Positions 41,083 through 49,215 of a DNA stretch of 64,000 nucleotides are shown in pieces. Both the position numbers and the translations under genes were made by a program. The stretch's first letter is position 1, and the number at the start of each line of letters is the position of its first letter. The stretch lies in the NCBI RefSeq assembly GCF_002920635.1, contig NZ_PQSR01000001.1, positions 124,001 through 188,000 on the forward strand, read 5' to 3'. Origin of the DNA: Streptomyces sp. Ru72. Lineage in GTDB: Bacteria > Actinomycetota > Actinomycetes > Streptomycetales > Streptomycetaceae. The notes below the pieces were generated by a model. The model saw nothing but the letters and a program-made list of their open reading frames with translations. It did not search any database and was not told the DNA's origin.

Positions 41083-41126
41083 CGCCGTGGGGCAGGGGAA
41101 CCCTCACCTTCCCCTGCCCCACGGCG
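41083..41126 (-). terminator. Terminator after the DUF5324 gene
   Basis: A perfect 18-bp stem (41083-41100 with 41109-41126) and 8-nt loop, 31 nt past the DUF5324 stop on the minus strand. Confidence 0.9.
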
Positions 41127-41156
41127 TGATGGCAGCCCGCAGCCGACCAGGCGGAC

Positions 41157-41846
41157 TCAGCGGCGGTCGTCGCCGTCCGTCGAGTCCTCCTCGGCCTGCT
41201 TCGCCTCCACTTCGGGGTCCAGCACGCTGGGACCGCTGCCGTCCACCGACGACAGCCGCTCGCCCTGCGGGACCTCGGTCGCGGCAGGCGGCTCGACCAG
41301 CCAGTCGGGGTTCGCCTGCTTGTCCCACCACTTCCAGGCGGCGAAGGCGCCGCCCGCCGCAAGGCCCAGCAGGGCCAGACCCTTCGCCACACGACCGGCC
41401 CTGGCCCGCCGCCGCTGCCGGCGGACCAGCTTCTCGATCTGCCGCGGCGAGATCTGACCGCGCAGCGCGGCCAGCGCCGCCGCCCCGCGGGCCGCCGCCT
41501 CCTCCCGCACCGGACCGGCCGCGGCGACGGCCTGCTCGATCTTCGGGCGGGAGTAGTCGGCCGCCTGGCGGGCCGCCTTGCGGGTGCGGGTCGCGGCCTG
41601 GTCCACCGCCGGCGGCACATGCGCGCGGGCCTGTTCCAGGCGCGGGGCGAGATGGGCGTCGTACTGGACGCGGGCCTGCTCGGCGGCCTGCGACACCTTG
41701 GGCGCGAGACGGACACGCGCCTCATGTGCGTAGTGCGCTGCCTTGTCCTTGGCCGTGTCGGCGTAGGGCGCCACCACTTCCGCGGCATGCAGCACGCTGT
41801 CCTTCGCCGAACCGGTCGCGGCGCGCACGCTGTCGATGCGGGTCAC
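41157..41846 (-). CDS. DUF5324 family protein
   Basis: A 229-residue protein. The first ~135 residues are strongly helical, Ala-rich and charged (TAKDKAAHYAHEARVRLAPK; RKAARQAADYSRPKIEQAV), resembling apolipoprotein/LEA-like amphipathic repeats. A basic patch (KLVRRQRRRARAGR) precedes one membrane helix (GLALLGLAAGGAFAAWKWW, about 158-176), then an acidic tail. The N-terminus DSVRAATGSAKDSVLHAAE fits the Streptomyces DUF5324 family. A membrane-tethered helical protein of unknown role. Confidence 0.85.
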   Translation of the reverse strand: MTRIDSVRAATGSAKDSVLHAAEVVAPYADTAKDKAAHYAHEARVRLAPKVSQAAEQARVQYDAHLAPRLEQARAHVPPAVDQAATRTRKAARQAADYSRPKIEQAVAAAGPVREEAAARGAAALAALRGQISPRQIEKLVRRQRRRARAGRVAKGLALLGLAAGGAFAAWKWWDKQANPDWLVEPPAATEVPQGERLSSVDGSGPSVLDPEVEAKQAEEDSTDGDDRR

Positions 41847-42296
41847 GGGGTTCCTCCTCCTCGGTGGCGTACGGTAATTCGACTTTCCAGCCTTTTACGG
41901 ATCATGCCTGTCGAACAGCACCCGGGCATGCGAGGAACGGCATCCGGGTCATGCGGCCCAAGCGGACGATTGCGGTCCGTGCCCGGGCGGACGACGAGAG
42001 ACGATCACGCGCATCAGCCGATCACGTGCAAGAGCGGATGAATACGGAGTAACAGGAGCTTGTCCCCGACAATGCCACGGATCGTCCCGCCGCGCCCTCG
42101 AGACAGGACGACTCGACCGGTTTTCCACACGCCCGCAGCCGCCACCGGCCGAACAAAACGCCGCCGTCCGGGCTGCCACCCCACCAGCACCACAGGAACC
42201 ACCGACCGAAGTTCCCACCGGACGTGGTCGCCGGACGACGCGGAGGGCGTAGCGTGCGAGGATCAGGGGGTCACAAAGGACAACGGAAGGCAGATC
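41847..42296. other. Divergent intergenic region, no gene seen
   Basis: 450 bp between DUF5324 (minus) and the cyclophilin gene (plus). An open frame runs into the cyclophilin gene from 42060, but it has no ribosome binding site at its start and unlikely composition. Promoters for both genes should lie here; none was clear enough to call. Confidence 0.5.
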
Positions 42297-42830
42297 GTGG
42301 CTGAGCAGCTCTACGCCACCCTGAAGACCAACCACGGCGACATCCTGGTCCGGCTCTTCCCGGACCACGCCCCCAAGACGGTCAGGAACTTCGTCGAACT
42401 CGCCAAGGGCGAGCGTGAGTGGACCCACCCCGCCACCGGCGAGAAGTCCACCAAGAAGCTCTACGACGGCACGGTCTTCCACCGGGTGATCAGCGGCTTC
42501 ATGATCCAGGGCGGTGACCCGCTGGGCAACGGCACCGGCGGTCCCGGCTACCAGTTCGAGGACGAGTTCCACCCGGACCTGCGCTTCGACAAGCCCTACC
42601 TGCTGGCCATGGCCAACGCCGGCCCGGGCACCAACGGCTCGCAGTTCTTCATCACGGTCGCCCCGACGGCCTGGCTGAACCGCAAGCACACGATCTTCGG
42701 CGAGGTCACCGACGCGGGCAGCCAGAAGGTCGTGGACTCCATCGCCACCACCCAGACCAACCCGCGCACCGACCGCCCGGTCAACGACGTCGTCATCGAG
42801 TCGGTCGTCGTCGAGACCCGCGAGGGCTGA
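42297..42830 (+). CDS. ppiA: Peptidyl-prolyl cis-trans isomerase (cyclophilin)
   Basis: A 177-residue cytoplasmic cyclophilin that catalyses proline isomerisation. The active-site residues are present: FHRVISGFMIQGGDP, the NAGPGTNGSQFFI motif and WLNRKHTIFGEV. The GTG at 42297 follows GGAAGG by 6 nt and gives the standard MAEQLYATLKTNHG; no signal peptide. A terminator hairpin lies after the gene. PpiA in mycobacteria holds the equivalent origin-proximal place. Confidence 0.95.
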   Translation: MAEQLYATLKTNHGDILVRLFPDHAPKTVRNFVELAKGEREWTHPATGEKSTKKLYDGTVFHRVISGFMIQGGDPLGNGTGGPGYQFEDEFHPDLRFDKPYLLAMANAGPGTNGSQFFITVAPTAWLNRKHTIFGEVTDAGSQKVVDSIATTQTNPRTDRPVNDVVIESVVVETREG

Positions 42831-42865
42831 CCCCCACAGGGCACCCCGCACGAGGGAACAAAAGC

Positions 42866-42897
42866 GCCCCGCCCATCCGTAGAAGGAGGGGCGGGGC
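42866..42897 (+). terminator. Terminator after the cyclophilin gene
   Basis: A 9-bp GC stem (42866-42874 with 42889-42897) with a 14-nt loop in the 97-nt gap before the rhomboid gene. Confidence 0.7.
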
Positions 42898-42927
42898 ACC
42901 CCGTCGTACGGAGAAGTGAGGGACCTC

Positions 42928-43839
42928 ATGGACCAGGCGCCAGGCAGCCCGCAGGGCCCGCAGAACCAGGGACCGTCCGAGGCCCGGGAACTGCCGGTCT
43001 GCTACCGGCACCCGGACCGCGAGACCGGCATCCGATGCACCCGCTGCGAGCGCCCCATCTGCCCGGAGTGCATGGTCGACGCCTCGGTGGGCTTCCAGTG
43101 CCCCGAGTGCGTCCGCACCGGATCCGGCACGGGCCACGCCCCGGCCGCCTCCCGGCCGCGCACGCTCGCGGGCGGGACGGTCACCGCCGACCCCCGGCTG
43201 CTTACGAAGATCCTCATCGGGATCAACGTCGCGGTGTTCATCGCGGGGTACGTACGCCCGTCACTGCTGAACGACCTGGTCCTCCTCGGCGCCTGGCCGC
43301 CCAAGCCCTTCACACCCACTGCGGGCGTCGCGGGCGGCGAGTGGTACCGCATGGTGACCTCGATGTTCACCCACCACGAGATCTGGCACATCGCCTTCAA
43401 CATGCTCAGCCTCTGGTGGCTCGGCGGACCTCTGGAAGCAGCCCTCGGCCGTCTCCGCTACCTCGCGGTCTACTTCGTCTCCGGGCTGTCGGGCAGCGCG
43501 CTTGCCTATCTGCTGGCCTCCCCGACCACGGAAACGCTCGGTGCCTCCGGCGCCATCTTCGGCCTCTTCGGCGCCACCGCCGTCCTGATGCGCCGCCTGA
43601 ACTACGACCTGCGGCCGATCGTCGCCCTGCTGGTGATCAACCTGATCTTCACCTTCAGCCCGGGCATGAACATCTCCTGGCAGGCTCACATCGGAGGCCT
43701 GGTCGCCGGCGTGATCAGCGGCTACGCCATGGTCCACGCCCCGCGCCGGCGGAGGGCCCTCGTGCAGTACGGGGTGTGCGCGCTGGTGCTGGCCGCTGTG
43801 GTGGTCGTCACACTGGTGAGAACAGCTCAGCTCACCTGA
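42928..43839 (+). CDS. Rhomboid-family intramembrane serine protease
   Basis: A 303-residue protein. Its N-terminal ~50 residues carry a zinc-ribbon/B-box-like CYRHPDRETGIRCTRCERPICPEC with paired cysteines. The rhomboid core has six or seven membrane helices. Landmarks are the ERMVTSMFTHHEIWHIAFNM-type segment (here YRMVTSMFTHHEIWH), the catalytic serine motif GASGAIFGLFGA (about residue 208) and the histidine in SWQAHIGGLVAG. The ATG at 42928 follows GAGGGA. The substrate is not evident. Confidence 0.93.
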   Translation: MDQAPGSPQGPQNQGPSEARELPVCYRHPDRETGIRCTRCERPICPECMVDASVGFQCPECVRTGSGTGHAPAASRPRTLAGGTVTADPRLLTKILIGINVAVFIAGYVRPSLLNDLVLLGAWPPKPFTPTAGVAGGEWYRMVTSMFTHHEIWHIAFNMLSLWWLGGPLEAALGRLRYLAVYFVSGLSGSALAYLLASPTTETLGASGAIFGLFGATAVLMRRLNYDLRPIVALLVINLIFTFSPGMNISWQAHIGGLVAGVISGYAMVHAPRRRRALVQYGVCALVLAAVVVVTLVRTAQLT

Positions 43840-43882
43840 GTGGCGGATGTGCACAGGCCGTAGCCCGGGGTTGTACCCAGAG

Positions 43883-44093
43883 TTGTCCACAGCCCAGCGC
43901 GGGATCTTGTGCATGCTGCGGGGAACGCACGCGCCCCCTGTCACCGACCGGAGTTTTCCCAGGTGGGACAGGGGGCGAACAGGTTTGCGGGGGCCGGTGA
44001 TTCCGTCATACCGGCGTCAACGCCCGACGGGTTATCCACAGATCGTCGTTCTTTTTCCACTGGCTGTGCAGTTGTGGACAGGGCTGTGGATAA
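43883..44093. promoter_or_regulatory. DnaA-box cluster between rhomboid gene and crgA
   Basis: Four consensus boxes in 211 bp: TTGTCCACA at 43883-43891, TTATCCACA at 44032-44040, and on the minus strand CTGTCCACA at 44073-44081 and TTATCCACA at 44085-44093. The gap (43840-44142) holds no gene. Clusters of DnaA boxes outside oriC were described in S. coelicolor (H69, H24, D78); whether this is the H69 equivalent is not certain. Confidence 0.75.
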
Positions 44094-44142
44094 CTCGGCG
44101 TGCAACTGTGGGCAGAGCCGGCCGCGGAAGGGCGTGAGGCCC

Positions 44143-44397
44143 CTACTTCCACTGGGTGGAGACGCCGAACCCGGCGGCGATGAACCCGAAGCCCACCACG
44201 ATGTTCCAGTTGCGCAGCGCGTGGATCGGCAGCGATCCGTCGGTCACGTAGAAGACGACGATCCAGGCCAGCCCGATGAGGAACATGGCCAGCATGACCG
44301 GCGCGACCCAGCCGCGGTTCTCCAGCTTGATGGCCTGGGCCTGCTTGGACGGCGGTGGCGTGTAGTCGGCCTTCTTGCGGATACGTGACTTCGGCAC
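44143..44397 (-). CDS. crgA: Cell division protein CrgA
   Basis: An 84-residue membrane protein that helps coordinate septation with growth and inhibits premature FtsZ rings in Streptomyces. It starts GTG at 44397 with [15 protein letters not shown]. Two membrane helices follow ([20 protein letters not shown] and [18 protein letters not shown]), and it ends STQWK. Its downstream flank is the DnaA-box cluster. Confidence 0.96.
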   Translation of the reverse strand: MPKSRIRKKADYTPPPSKQAQAIKLENRGWVAPVMLAMFLIGLAWIVVFYVTDGSLPIHALRNWNIVVGFGFIAAGFGVSTQWK

Positions 44398-44538
44398 GAG
44401 GGTCTCTCCTGTCGATGCGCTGCGTCGCCGCGCAGGGAACTGGGGCTGGCTCCGGGGGCAGCGTACAAGGGGACATGAGCGCTCCCCCGGGCGTCCGTTA
44501 GCGTAGTGCTTCCGCGGCGCCGAAGGAGATAAGGGTAC

Positions 44539-45342
44539 GTGAGCGATACGGCCGACTCCCCCGGGACGGGTTCCGGTTCCCCGGATGCGGGGACCCCGTC
44601 CGTCCGCACGCGCCGATTCCGGCCCGTGCGGGTGCTCACCGTGGGCGTCTTCGCTCTCGCGGGTCTCCTGTTCATGACAAGCTTCAACACGGCCAAGGGG
44701 ACCAACCTCCGCACCGACACCTCGCTGCTGAAGCTGTCCGACCTCATCCAGGAGCGCAGCCACAAGAACGCCCGGCTCGACGAGTCCGACGCCGCCCTGC
44801 GTTCCGCCGTGGATGCCCTGGCCAAGCGGACCGGCGGCACCATGAGCAAGGCCGAGCAGAACCGGCTCGCGGCGCTGGAGAAGGACGCCGGCACCCAGAA
44901 GCTCACCGGCAGGGCCGTCACGGTCACCCTCAACGACGCCCCGCCGAACGCCACCGCCAAGCTGCCCGGATACCCGGAGCCGCAGCCCGACTACCTGGTG
45001 ATCCACCAGCAGGATCTCCAGGCCGTGGTGAACGCGCTGTGGCAGGGCGGCGCCCGCGGCATCAAGGTCATGGACCAGCGGCTGATCTCCACCAGCGCGG
45101 TGCGCTGCGTCGGCAACACCCTGATCCTCCAGGGCCGCGTCTACTCGCCCCCTTACAAGATCACTGCCGTCGGGGATCCGGAGAAGCTGCAGAAGGCGCT
45201 CGCGGACTCGCCCGCGATCCAGAACTACATGGTGTACGTCAACGTCTACGGCCTCGGCTGGAAAGTCACCGAGGACGGGACGGTGACTCTTCCCGGCTAC
45301 TCCGGCACAGTGGACCTGCACTACGCCAAGCCCGTGGAGTAG
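44539..45342 (+). CDS. DUF881 family membrane protein
   Basis: A 267-residue protein with a disordered N-terminus, one membrane helix ([21 protein letters not shown], about residues 32-52) and a periplasmic-side DUF881 domain ([47 protein letters not shown]). A short coiled segment links the two. DUF881 proteins occur near division genes in actinobacteria and Firmicutes; the function is not established. A sortase gene follows after 24 nt. Confidence 0.9.
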   Translation: MSDTADSPGTGSGSPDAGTPSVRTRRFRPVRVLTVGVFALAGLLFMTSFNTAKGTNLRTDTSLLKLSDLIQERSHKNARLDESDAALRSAVDALAKRTGGTMSKAEQNRLAALEKDAGTQKLTGRAVTVTLNDAPPNATAKLPGYPEPQPDYLVIHQQDLQAVVNALWQGGARGIKVMDQRLISTSAVRCVGNTLILQGRVYSPPYKITAVGDPEKLQKALADSPAIQNYMVYVNVYGLGWKVTEDGTVTLPGYSGTVDLHYAKPVE

Positions 45343-45366
45343 AGGCCGCTGCCGCTGGGGGGATCC

Positions 45367-46053
45367 GTGCCGGTGCGCGTGATCGTCAGGACCGTCAGCG
45401 AACTGTGCGTCACCGTGGGTGCCCTCATCGTGCTGTTCGTGGTCTACGTGGTGTTCTGGACCGGGGTGAAGGCGGACGGCGCGATGAACGACCAGATCGA
45501 TCGGCTGCAGAAGCAGTGGGCGAAGGAGGCGGTGCGCACGTCCGCCGCGCCGACGGGCGCCGCGAGCCCCGGCGGTCCGGGCCCGTACGCCGCGGGCCGG
45601 CCGTTCGCGGTCATGTCCGTCCCGCGGTTCGGTTTCACGTGGAACAAGCCCGTGCTGGAGGACACCGCCGTGGACAAGAAGGGGCTGGGCCACTACAGGG
45701 GCGCTGCTCGGCTCGGGCAGGTGGGCAACTTCGCGGTCGCCGGCCACCGGCGTACATACGGCGATCCCTTCAAGGACTTCCCCAGGCTGCGGCCCGGCGA
45801 CGCGGTGGTCCTCACCGACGGCACCACCTGGTTCACGTATCGGATCGACAAAGGCCCTTACAAAACGGTGCCCTCCGACGTTGAAGTGATCGACCCTGTG
45901 CCACGTACGTCCGGGTACACGCGTCCTGGACGCTATCTGACGTTGACCACGTGCGACCCCGAGTGGGGGCACAGTCACCGGCTGATCGTCTGGGCGCACC
46001 TGGATTCCACACAGCCTGCGGAGGCAGGGAAACCGGCGGCTCTGCGCCAGTAG
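45367..46053 (+). CDS. Class E sortase (first of three)
   Basis: A 228-residue membrane-anchored transpeptidase that links secreted proteins to peptidoglycan. The N-terminal helix ([19 protein letters not shown]) precedes the sortase barrel, with catalytic His in [14 protein letters not shown], Cys in [12 protein letters not shown] and Arg in SHRLIVWA. Class E enzymes in S. coelicolor prefer LAXTG motifs (family knowledge). A one-mismatch parS lies within codons for GFTWNKP. Downstream are a 53-residue gene, pabA and two more sortases. Confidence 0.93.
   Translation: MPVRVIVRTVSELCVTVGALIVLFVVYVVFWTGVKADGAMNDQIDRLQKQWAKEAVRTSAAPTGAASPGGPGPYAAGRPFAVMSVPRFGFTWNKPVLEDTAVDKKGLGHYRGAARLGQVGNFAVAGHRRTYGDPFKDFPRLRPGDAVVLTDGTTWFTYRIDKGPYKTVPSDVEVIDPVPRTSGYTRPGRYLTLTTCDPEWGHSHRLIVWAHLDSTQPAEAGKPAALRQ
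45632..45645. promoter_or_regulatory. parS-like site (one mismatch), inside sortase gene
   Basis: GTTTCACGTGGAAC differs from the parS consensus by one base. Being in coding sequence, it may be fortuitous, but it is the only other near-match in the right half of the window. Confidence 0.55.
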
Positions 46054-46105
46054 TCTGGTGGCGTACGGCGTGAGTCTGGTGCCGTGGTGAGACGGAAGGG
46101 ACGGC

Positions 46106-46267
46106 ATGTACGGCTGGATCTGGCGGCATCTGCCGGGGAACGCGTGGCTGAAGGCACTGATTTCCGTCGTGCTGGTCCTGGCCGTGGTGTACGTCCTGTT
46201 CCAGTACGTCTTCCCGTGGGCCGAACCGCTGCTGCCCTTCAACGATGTGACGGTGGACAACCAGTGA
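46106..46267 (+). CDS. 53-residue membrane protein
   Basis: Begins ATG 46106 with GGAAGGG at 46094-46100. The peptide starts [20 protein letters not shown], continues into one hydrophobic helix ([18 protein letters not shown]) and ends with an acidic tail (NDVTVDNQ). Its stop overlaps the pabA GTG (GTGA), so the two are coupled. The positive-inside pattern puts the tail outside. Similar short proteins precede pabA in other streptomycetes; function unknown. Confidence 0.85.
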   Translation: MYGWIWRHLPGNAWLKALISVVLVLAVVYVLFQYVFPWAEPLLPFNDVTVDNQ

Positions 46268-46902
46268 GTGCGCGCATTCTCGTCGTCGACAACTACGACA
46301 GCTTCGTCTTCAACCTGGTGCAGTACCTGTACCAGCTGGGCGCCGAGTGCGAGGTGCTGCGCAACGACGAGGTGTCGACGGCGCATGCCCAGGACGGCTT
46401 CGACGGCGTCCTGCTGTCGCCCGGACCTGGCACCCCCGAGGAGGCGGGCGTCTGCGTCGACATGGTCCGCCACTGTGCCGCGACGGGCGTCCCGGTGTTC
46501 GGGGTCTGTCTGGGCATGCAGTCGATGCAGGTGGCGTACGGCGGTGTCGTCGACCGGGCGCCGGAGCTGCTGCACGGCAAGACGTCCTTGGTGGAGCACG
46601 AGGGCAAGGGCGTCTTCGCGGGCCTGCCGTCCCCCTTCACGGCGACCCGCTACCACTCCCTGGCCGCCGAACCGGCCACCGTCCCGGCCGAGCTGGAGGT
46701 CACGGCGCGCACGCACGACGGGATCATCATGGGTCTCAGGCACCGGGAGCTGCGGGTGGAGGGTGTGCAGTTCCACCCCGAGTCGGTGCTGACCGAGCAC
46801 GGTCACCGCATGCTGGCCAACTGGCTGGTGGAGTGCGGTGACGAGGGGGCCGTGGCGAGGTCGGTGGGGCTCGCCCCGGTGGTGGGCAGGGCCACGGCGT
46901 GA
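46264..46902 (+). CDS. pabA: Aminodeoxychorismate/anthranilate synthase glutamine amidotransferase
   Basis: A 212-residue class I glutamine amidotransferase that supplies ammonia for p-aminobenzoate or anthranilate synthesis. The triad is visible: Cys in [10 protein letters not shown] (about residue 84), and His and Glu in [13 protein letters not shown] near 170. The N-terminal [18 protein letters not shown] is the TrpG/PabA signature. GTG 46264 is fixed by overlap with the upstream gene; the stop overlaps the next sortase start (GTGA). No partner synthase subunit is in the window, so folate versus tryptophan cannot be settled. Confidence 0.93.
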   Translation: MSARILVVDNYDSFVFNLVQYLYQLGAECEVLRNDEVSTAHAQDGFDGVLLSPGPGTPEEAGVCVDMVRHCAATGVPVFGVCLGMQSMQVAYGGVVDRAPELLHGKTSLVEHEGKGVFAGLPSPFTATRYHSLAAEPATVPAELEVTARTHDGIIMGLRHRELRVEGVQFHPESVLTEHGHRMLANWLVECGDEGAVARSVGLAPVVGRATA

Positions 46903-48041
46903 CCGCGCTGCGCCCCGAGCGCGAGACCGGCGCCACCTACGGGGACGCCGCGGAGCAAGGGTCCTCGTACGGGCAGCAGCCGTACGGGGACTTCGGCGTG
47001 TGGCAGGGGCAGGATCCGGGCCCTCAGTGGCAGGGTGCCGGGGAGTACGGGCAGCAGACGCCGCAGCAGACCTACGAGCCCCAGCAGGGGTACGACGCGA
47101 CGGCGGTGCTCCCGTCGTACGACGAGCCGCTGCCGGTGGACAACGAGACCGTCGCGTTGCGCGCCTTGGACATCGAGGAGGCGCGGCGGGCGGCGAACCG
47201 CCCCGCCGAGGCCGCTCCCGCGCCCGGTGGCCGCGCCGCGCGCCGCAAGGCGGCCCGGAGGCACGGGCGGCGCGGGAGCGGGCCGCAGACGCCCGAGAAG
47301 GCCGCGGGGACGCCCGCTCAGGCGCCGCGTTCCCGGGTGGAGGCCCGGCGGGCGGCGAGGGCGCAGAAGCCCGGTGCGGCGGTCGTGGCGAGCCGCGTGG
47401 TGGGCGAGCTGTTCATCACCACCGGTGTGGTGATGCTGCTGTTCGTGACGTATCAGCTGTGGTGGTCGAACGTGCGGGCGCATCAGGAGGCGGGCAGCGC
47501 CGCGCAGCACCTCCAGCAGGACTGGGCGAGCGGCAAGCGGGAGCCGGGGGTGTTCGCGCCGGGGCAGGGCTTCGCCATCCTGCACATCCCGAAGCTGGAC
47601 GTGGTGGCGCCGATCGCGGAGGGCACCAGCAAGACCGAGGTGCTGGACAAGGGCATGGTCGGGCACTACGGCGAGGGCAGCCTGAAGACGGCGATGCCGA
47701 GCGACAAGACGGGCAACTTCGGGCTCGCGGGGCACCGGAACACGCACGGCGAGCCGTTCCGGTACATCAACCGTCTCCAGCCGGGTGACGCGATCGTGGT
47801 GGAGACGCAGGACGAGTACTACGTCTACAAGATGACGTCGATGCTGCCGGTGACGTCCCCGGCGAACACCAGTGTCCTGGACCCGATCCCGAAGGGATCG
47901 GGTTTCACCGCACCGGGCCGCTACATCACATTGACCACGTGCACGCCGGAGTTCACCAGCAAGTACCGGCTGATCGTGTGGGGCAAGATGGTCGAGGAAC
48001 GGCCGCGCAGCAAGGGCAAGCCGGACGCGCTCATCTCGTAG
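46899..48041 (+). CDS. srtE1: Class E sortase with long cytoplasmic N-terminus
   Basis: A 380-residue sortase. The first ~165 residues are disordered, Gln/Tyr/Gly-rich then Arg/Ala-rich, and cytoplasmic. One membrane helix ([19 protein letters not shown], about 170-188) precedes the barrel. Catalytic His is in [14 protein letters not shown], Cys in [12 protein letters not shown], Arg in KYRLIVWG. S. coelicolor has two adjacent housekeeping class E sortases (SrtE1/SrtE2) at this locus, needed for chaplin display and aerial growth; this gene and the next fit that pair. The order-based naming is tentative. Confidence 0.9.
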   Translation: MTALRPERETGATYGDAAEQGSSYGQQPYGDFGVWQGQDPGPQWQGAGEYGQQTPQQTYEPQQGYDATAVLPSYDEPLPVDNETVALRALDIEEARRAANRPAEAAPAPGGRAARRKAARRHGRRGSGPQTPEKAAGTPAQAPRSRVEARRAARAQKPGAAVVASRVVGELFITTGVVMLLFVTYQLWWSNVRAHQEAGSAAQHLQQDWASGKREPGVFAPGQGFAILHIPKLDVVAPIAEGTSKTEVLDKGMVGHYGEGSLKTAMPSDKTGNFGLAGHRNTHGEPFRYINRLQPGDAIVVETQDEYYVYKMTSMLPVTSPANTSVLDPIPKGSGFTAPGRYITLTTCTPEFTSKYRLIVWGKMVEERPRSKGKPDALIS

Positions 48042-48091
48042 GCGCAGGGCACGTGGACGCACGGGCACGTGGAACAGACAGGGCAGATGCA

Positions 48092-48832
48092 GTGGGAGTG
48101 ACCACCGACCAGGACGAGCGGACCGCCGCTTCCCCGTCGGCTCGGGGCCGCGGGCGCGGCCGGATCGCGCTGGCCGTCAGCGTCTTCGGCGAGCTGCTGA
48201 TCACGGCTGGCCTGGTGCTGGGCCTGTTCGTCGTCTACTCCCTGTGGTGGACGAACGTCATAGCGGACCGCAGGGCCGACCATCAGGGCGACAAGGTGCG
48301 CGACCACTGGGCGGCCGAGAAGGACAGCGGCCCGGGCGCCCTGGACACGAAGGACGGCATCGGCTTCCTGCACGTGCCGGCGATGAGGAACGGCGAGGTG
48401 CTGGTCGAGAAGGGCACGTCGACGAGCGTCCTCAACGACGGCGTGGCCGGCTACTACACGGACCCGGTCAAGGCGACGCTGCCGATGACGGGCAGGGCGG
48501 GCAACTTCACGCTGGCCGCGCACCGGGACGGGCACGGGGCGAAGTTCCACAACATCGACAAGCTGAAGAAGGGCGACCCGATCGTCTTCGAGACGAAGGA
48601 CGACTGGTACGTCTACAAGGTCTTCGCGATCCTCCCCGAGACCTCGAAGTACAACGTGAAGGTGCTCTCGGCGATCCCGAAGGAGGCGGGCGTGAAGAAG
48701 CCGGGCCACTACATCACCCTGACGACGTGCACCCCCGTCTACACCTCGGAGTACCGGTACATCGTGTGGGGCGAACTGGTGCGGGTGCAGAAGGTGGACA
48801 GCGAACGGACGCCGCCGAAGGAGCTGGGCTGA
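48092..48832 (+). CDS. srtE2: Class E sortase (third in cluster)
   Basis: A 246-residue sortase with a short N-terminus, membrane helix (ELLITAGLVLGLFVVYSLWW) and catalytic His (FTLAAHRDGHG), Cys ([12 protein letters not shown]) and Arg (EYRYIVWG). Starts at GTG 48092 or 48098 are equally plausible. It follows the preceding sortase by 50 nt. Its stop is only 6 nt from the end of a truncated endonuclease-like frame on the other strand, suggesting a rearrangement near its 3' end. Confidence 0.88.
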   Translation: MGVTTDQDERTAASPSARGRGRGRIALAVSVFGELLITAGLVLGLFVVYSLWWTNVIADRRADHQGDKVRDHWAAEKDSGPGALDTKDGIGFLHVPAMRNGEVLVEKGTSTSVLNDGVAGYYTDPVKATLPMTGRAGNFTLAAHRDGHGAKFHNIDKLKKGDPIVFETKDDWYVYKVFAILPETSKYNVKVLSAIPKEAGVKKPGHYITLTTCTPVYTSEYRYIVWGELVRVQKVDSERTPPKELG

Positions 48833-48838
48833 GCGACA

Positions 48839-49117
48839 CAGCCCCTGTGAGGAAGCCGCAACTACCACAGGCTCGACGGTCCGCGCGGCACCGGCGAACT
48901 TCTGCATGCCCGCGCTCGACACGTACTGCCGATGGTTGTACCGCTTGCACTGGACGGCCGCCGTGCGCCCGTCGGCCGTGCGGGCGGTGACGTCGATTCC
49001 TCGGTCGCTGTTGGCCCTCCGCACGACCACATCTGTACAGCCGTCGCGCCGGAGCAGGTCGGCGACGTGACGTTCAAGTTCTGAGCGGTGATCGAGATGT
49101 GGTCGGACGTCGTACAA
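48839..49117 (-). pseudogene. Truncated Mrr-like restriction endonuclease
   Basis: About 93 codons read LERHVADLLRRDGCTDVVV, then SDRGIDVTARTADGRTAAVQCKRYNHRQ, the D-(x)n-QxK core of Mrr_cat nucleases. The conserved part stops at VVVAASSQGL; beyond it the frame enters antisense sortase sequence. The start is a TTG at 49117 without a clear ribosome binding site. Most likely a decayed remnant of a restriction-type or PD-(D/E)xK gene. Confidence 0.7.
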
Positions 49118-49149
49118 AGAGCTGGACGTGCGGGCTTGGTTCCACGCGA

Positions 49150-49179
49150 GAGCCCCGGCACCTGCAGGTGCCGGGGCTC
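49150..49179 (-). terminator. Terminator after pknB
   Basis: A perfect 30-bp palindrome (two 15-bp halves) 37 nt past the pknB stop. It would fold as a very stable hairpin and ends the fhaA-pknB operon. Confidence 0.88.
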
Positions 49180-49215
49180 GATCGTCGGGCGTGGCCCGGT
49201 GCGGGCCGGTCGGCC

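Noticed and set aside
42060..42296. 79-codon N-terminal extension of the cyclophilin
   Set aside because: No ribosome binding site at the upstream start, unlikely residue content, and a good site precedes GTG 42297.
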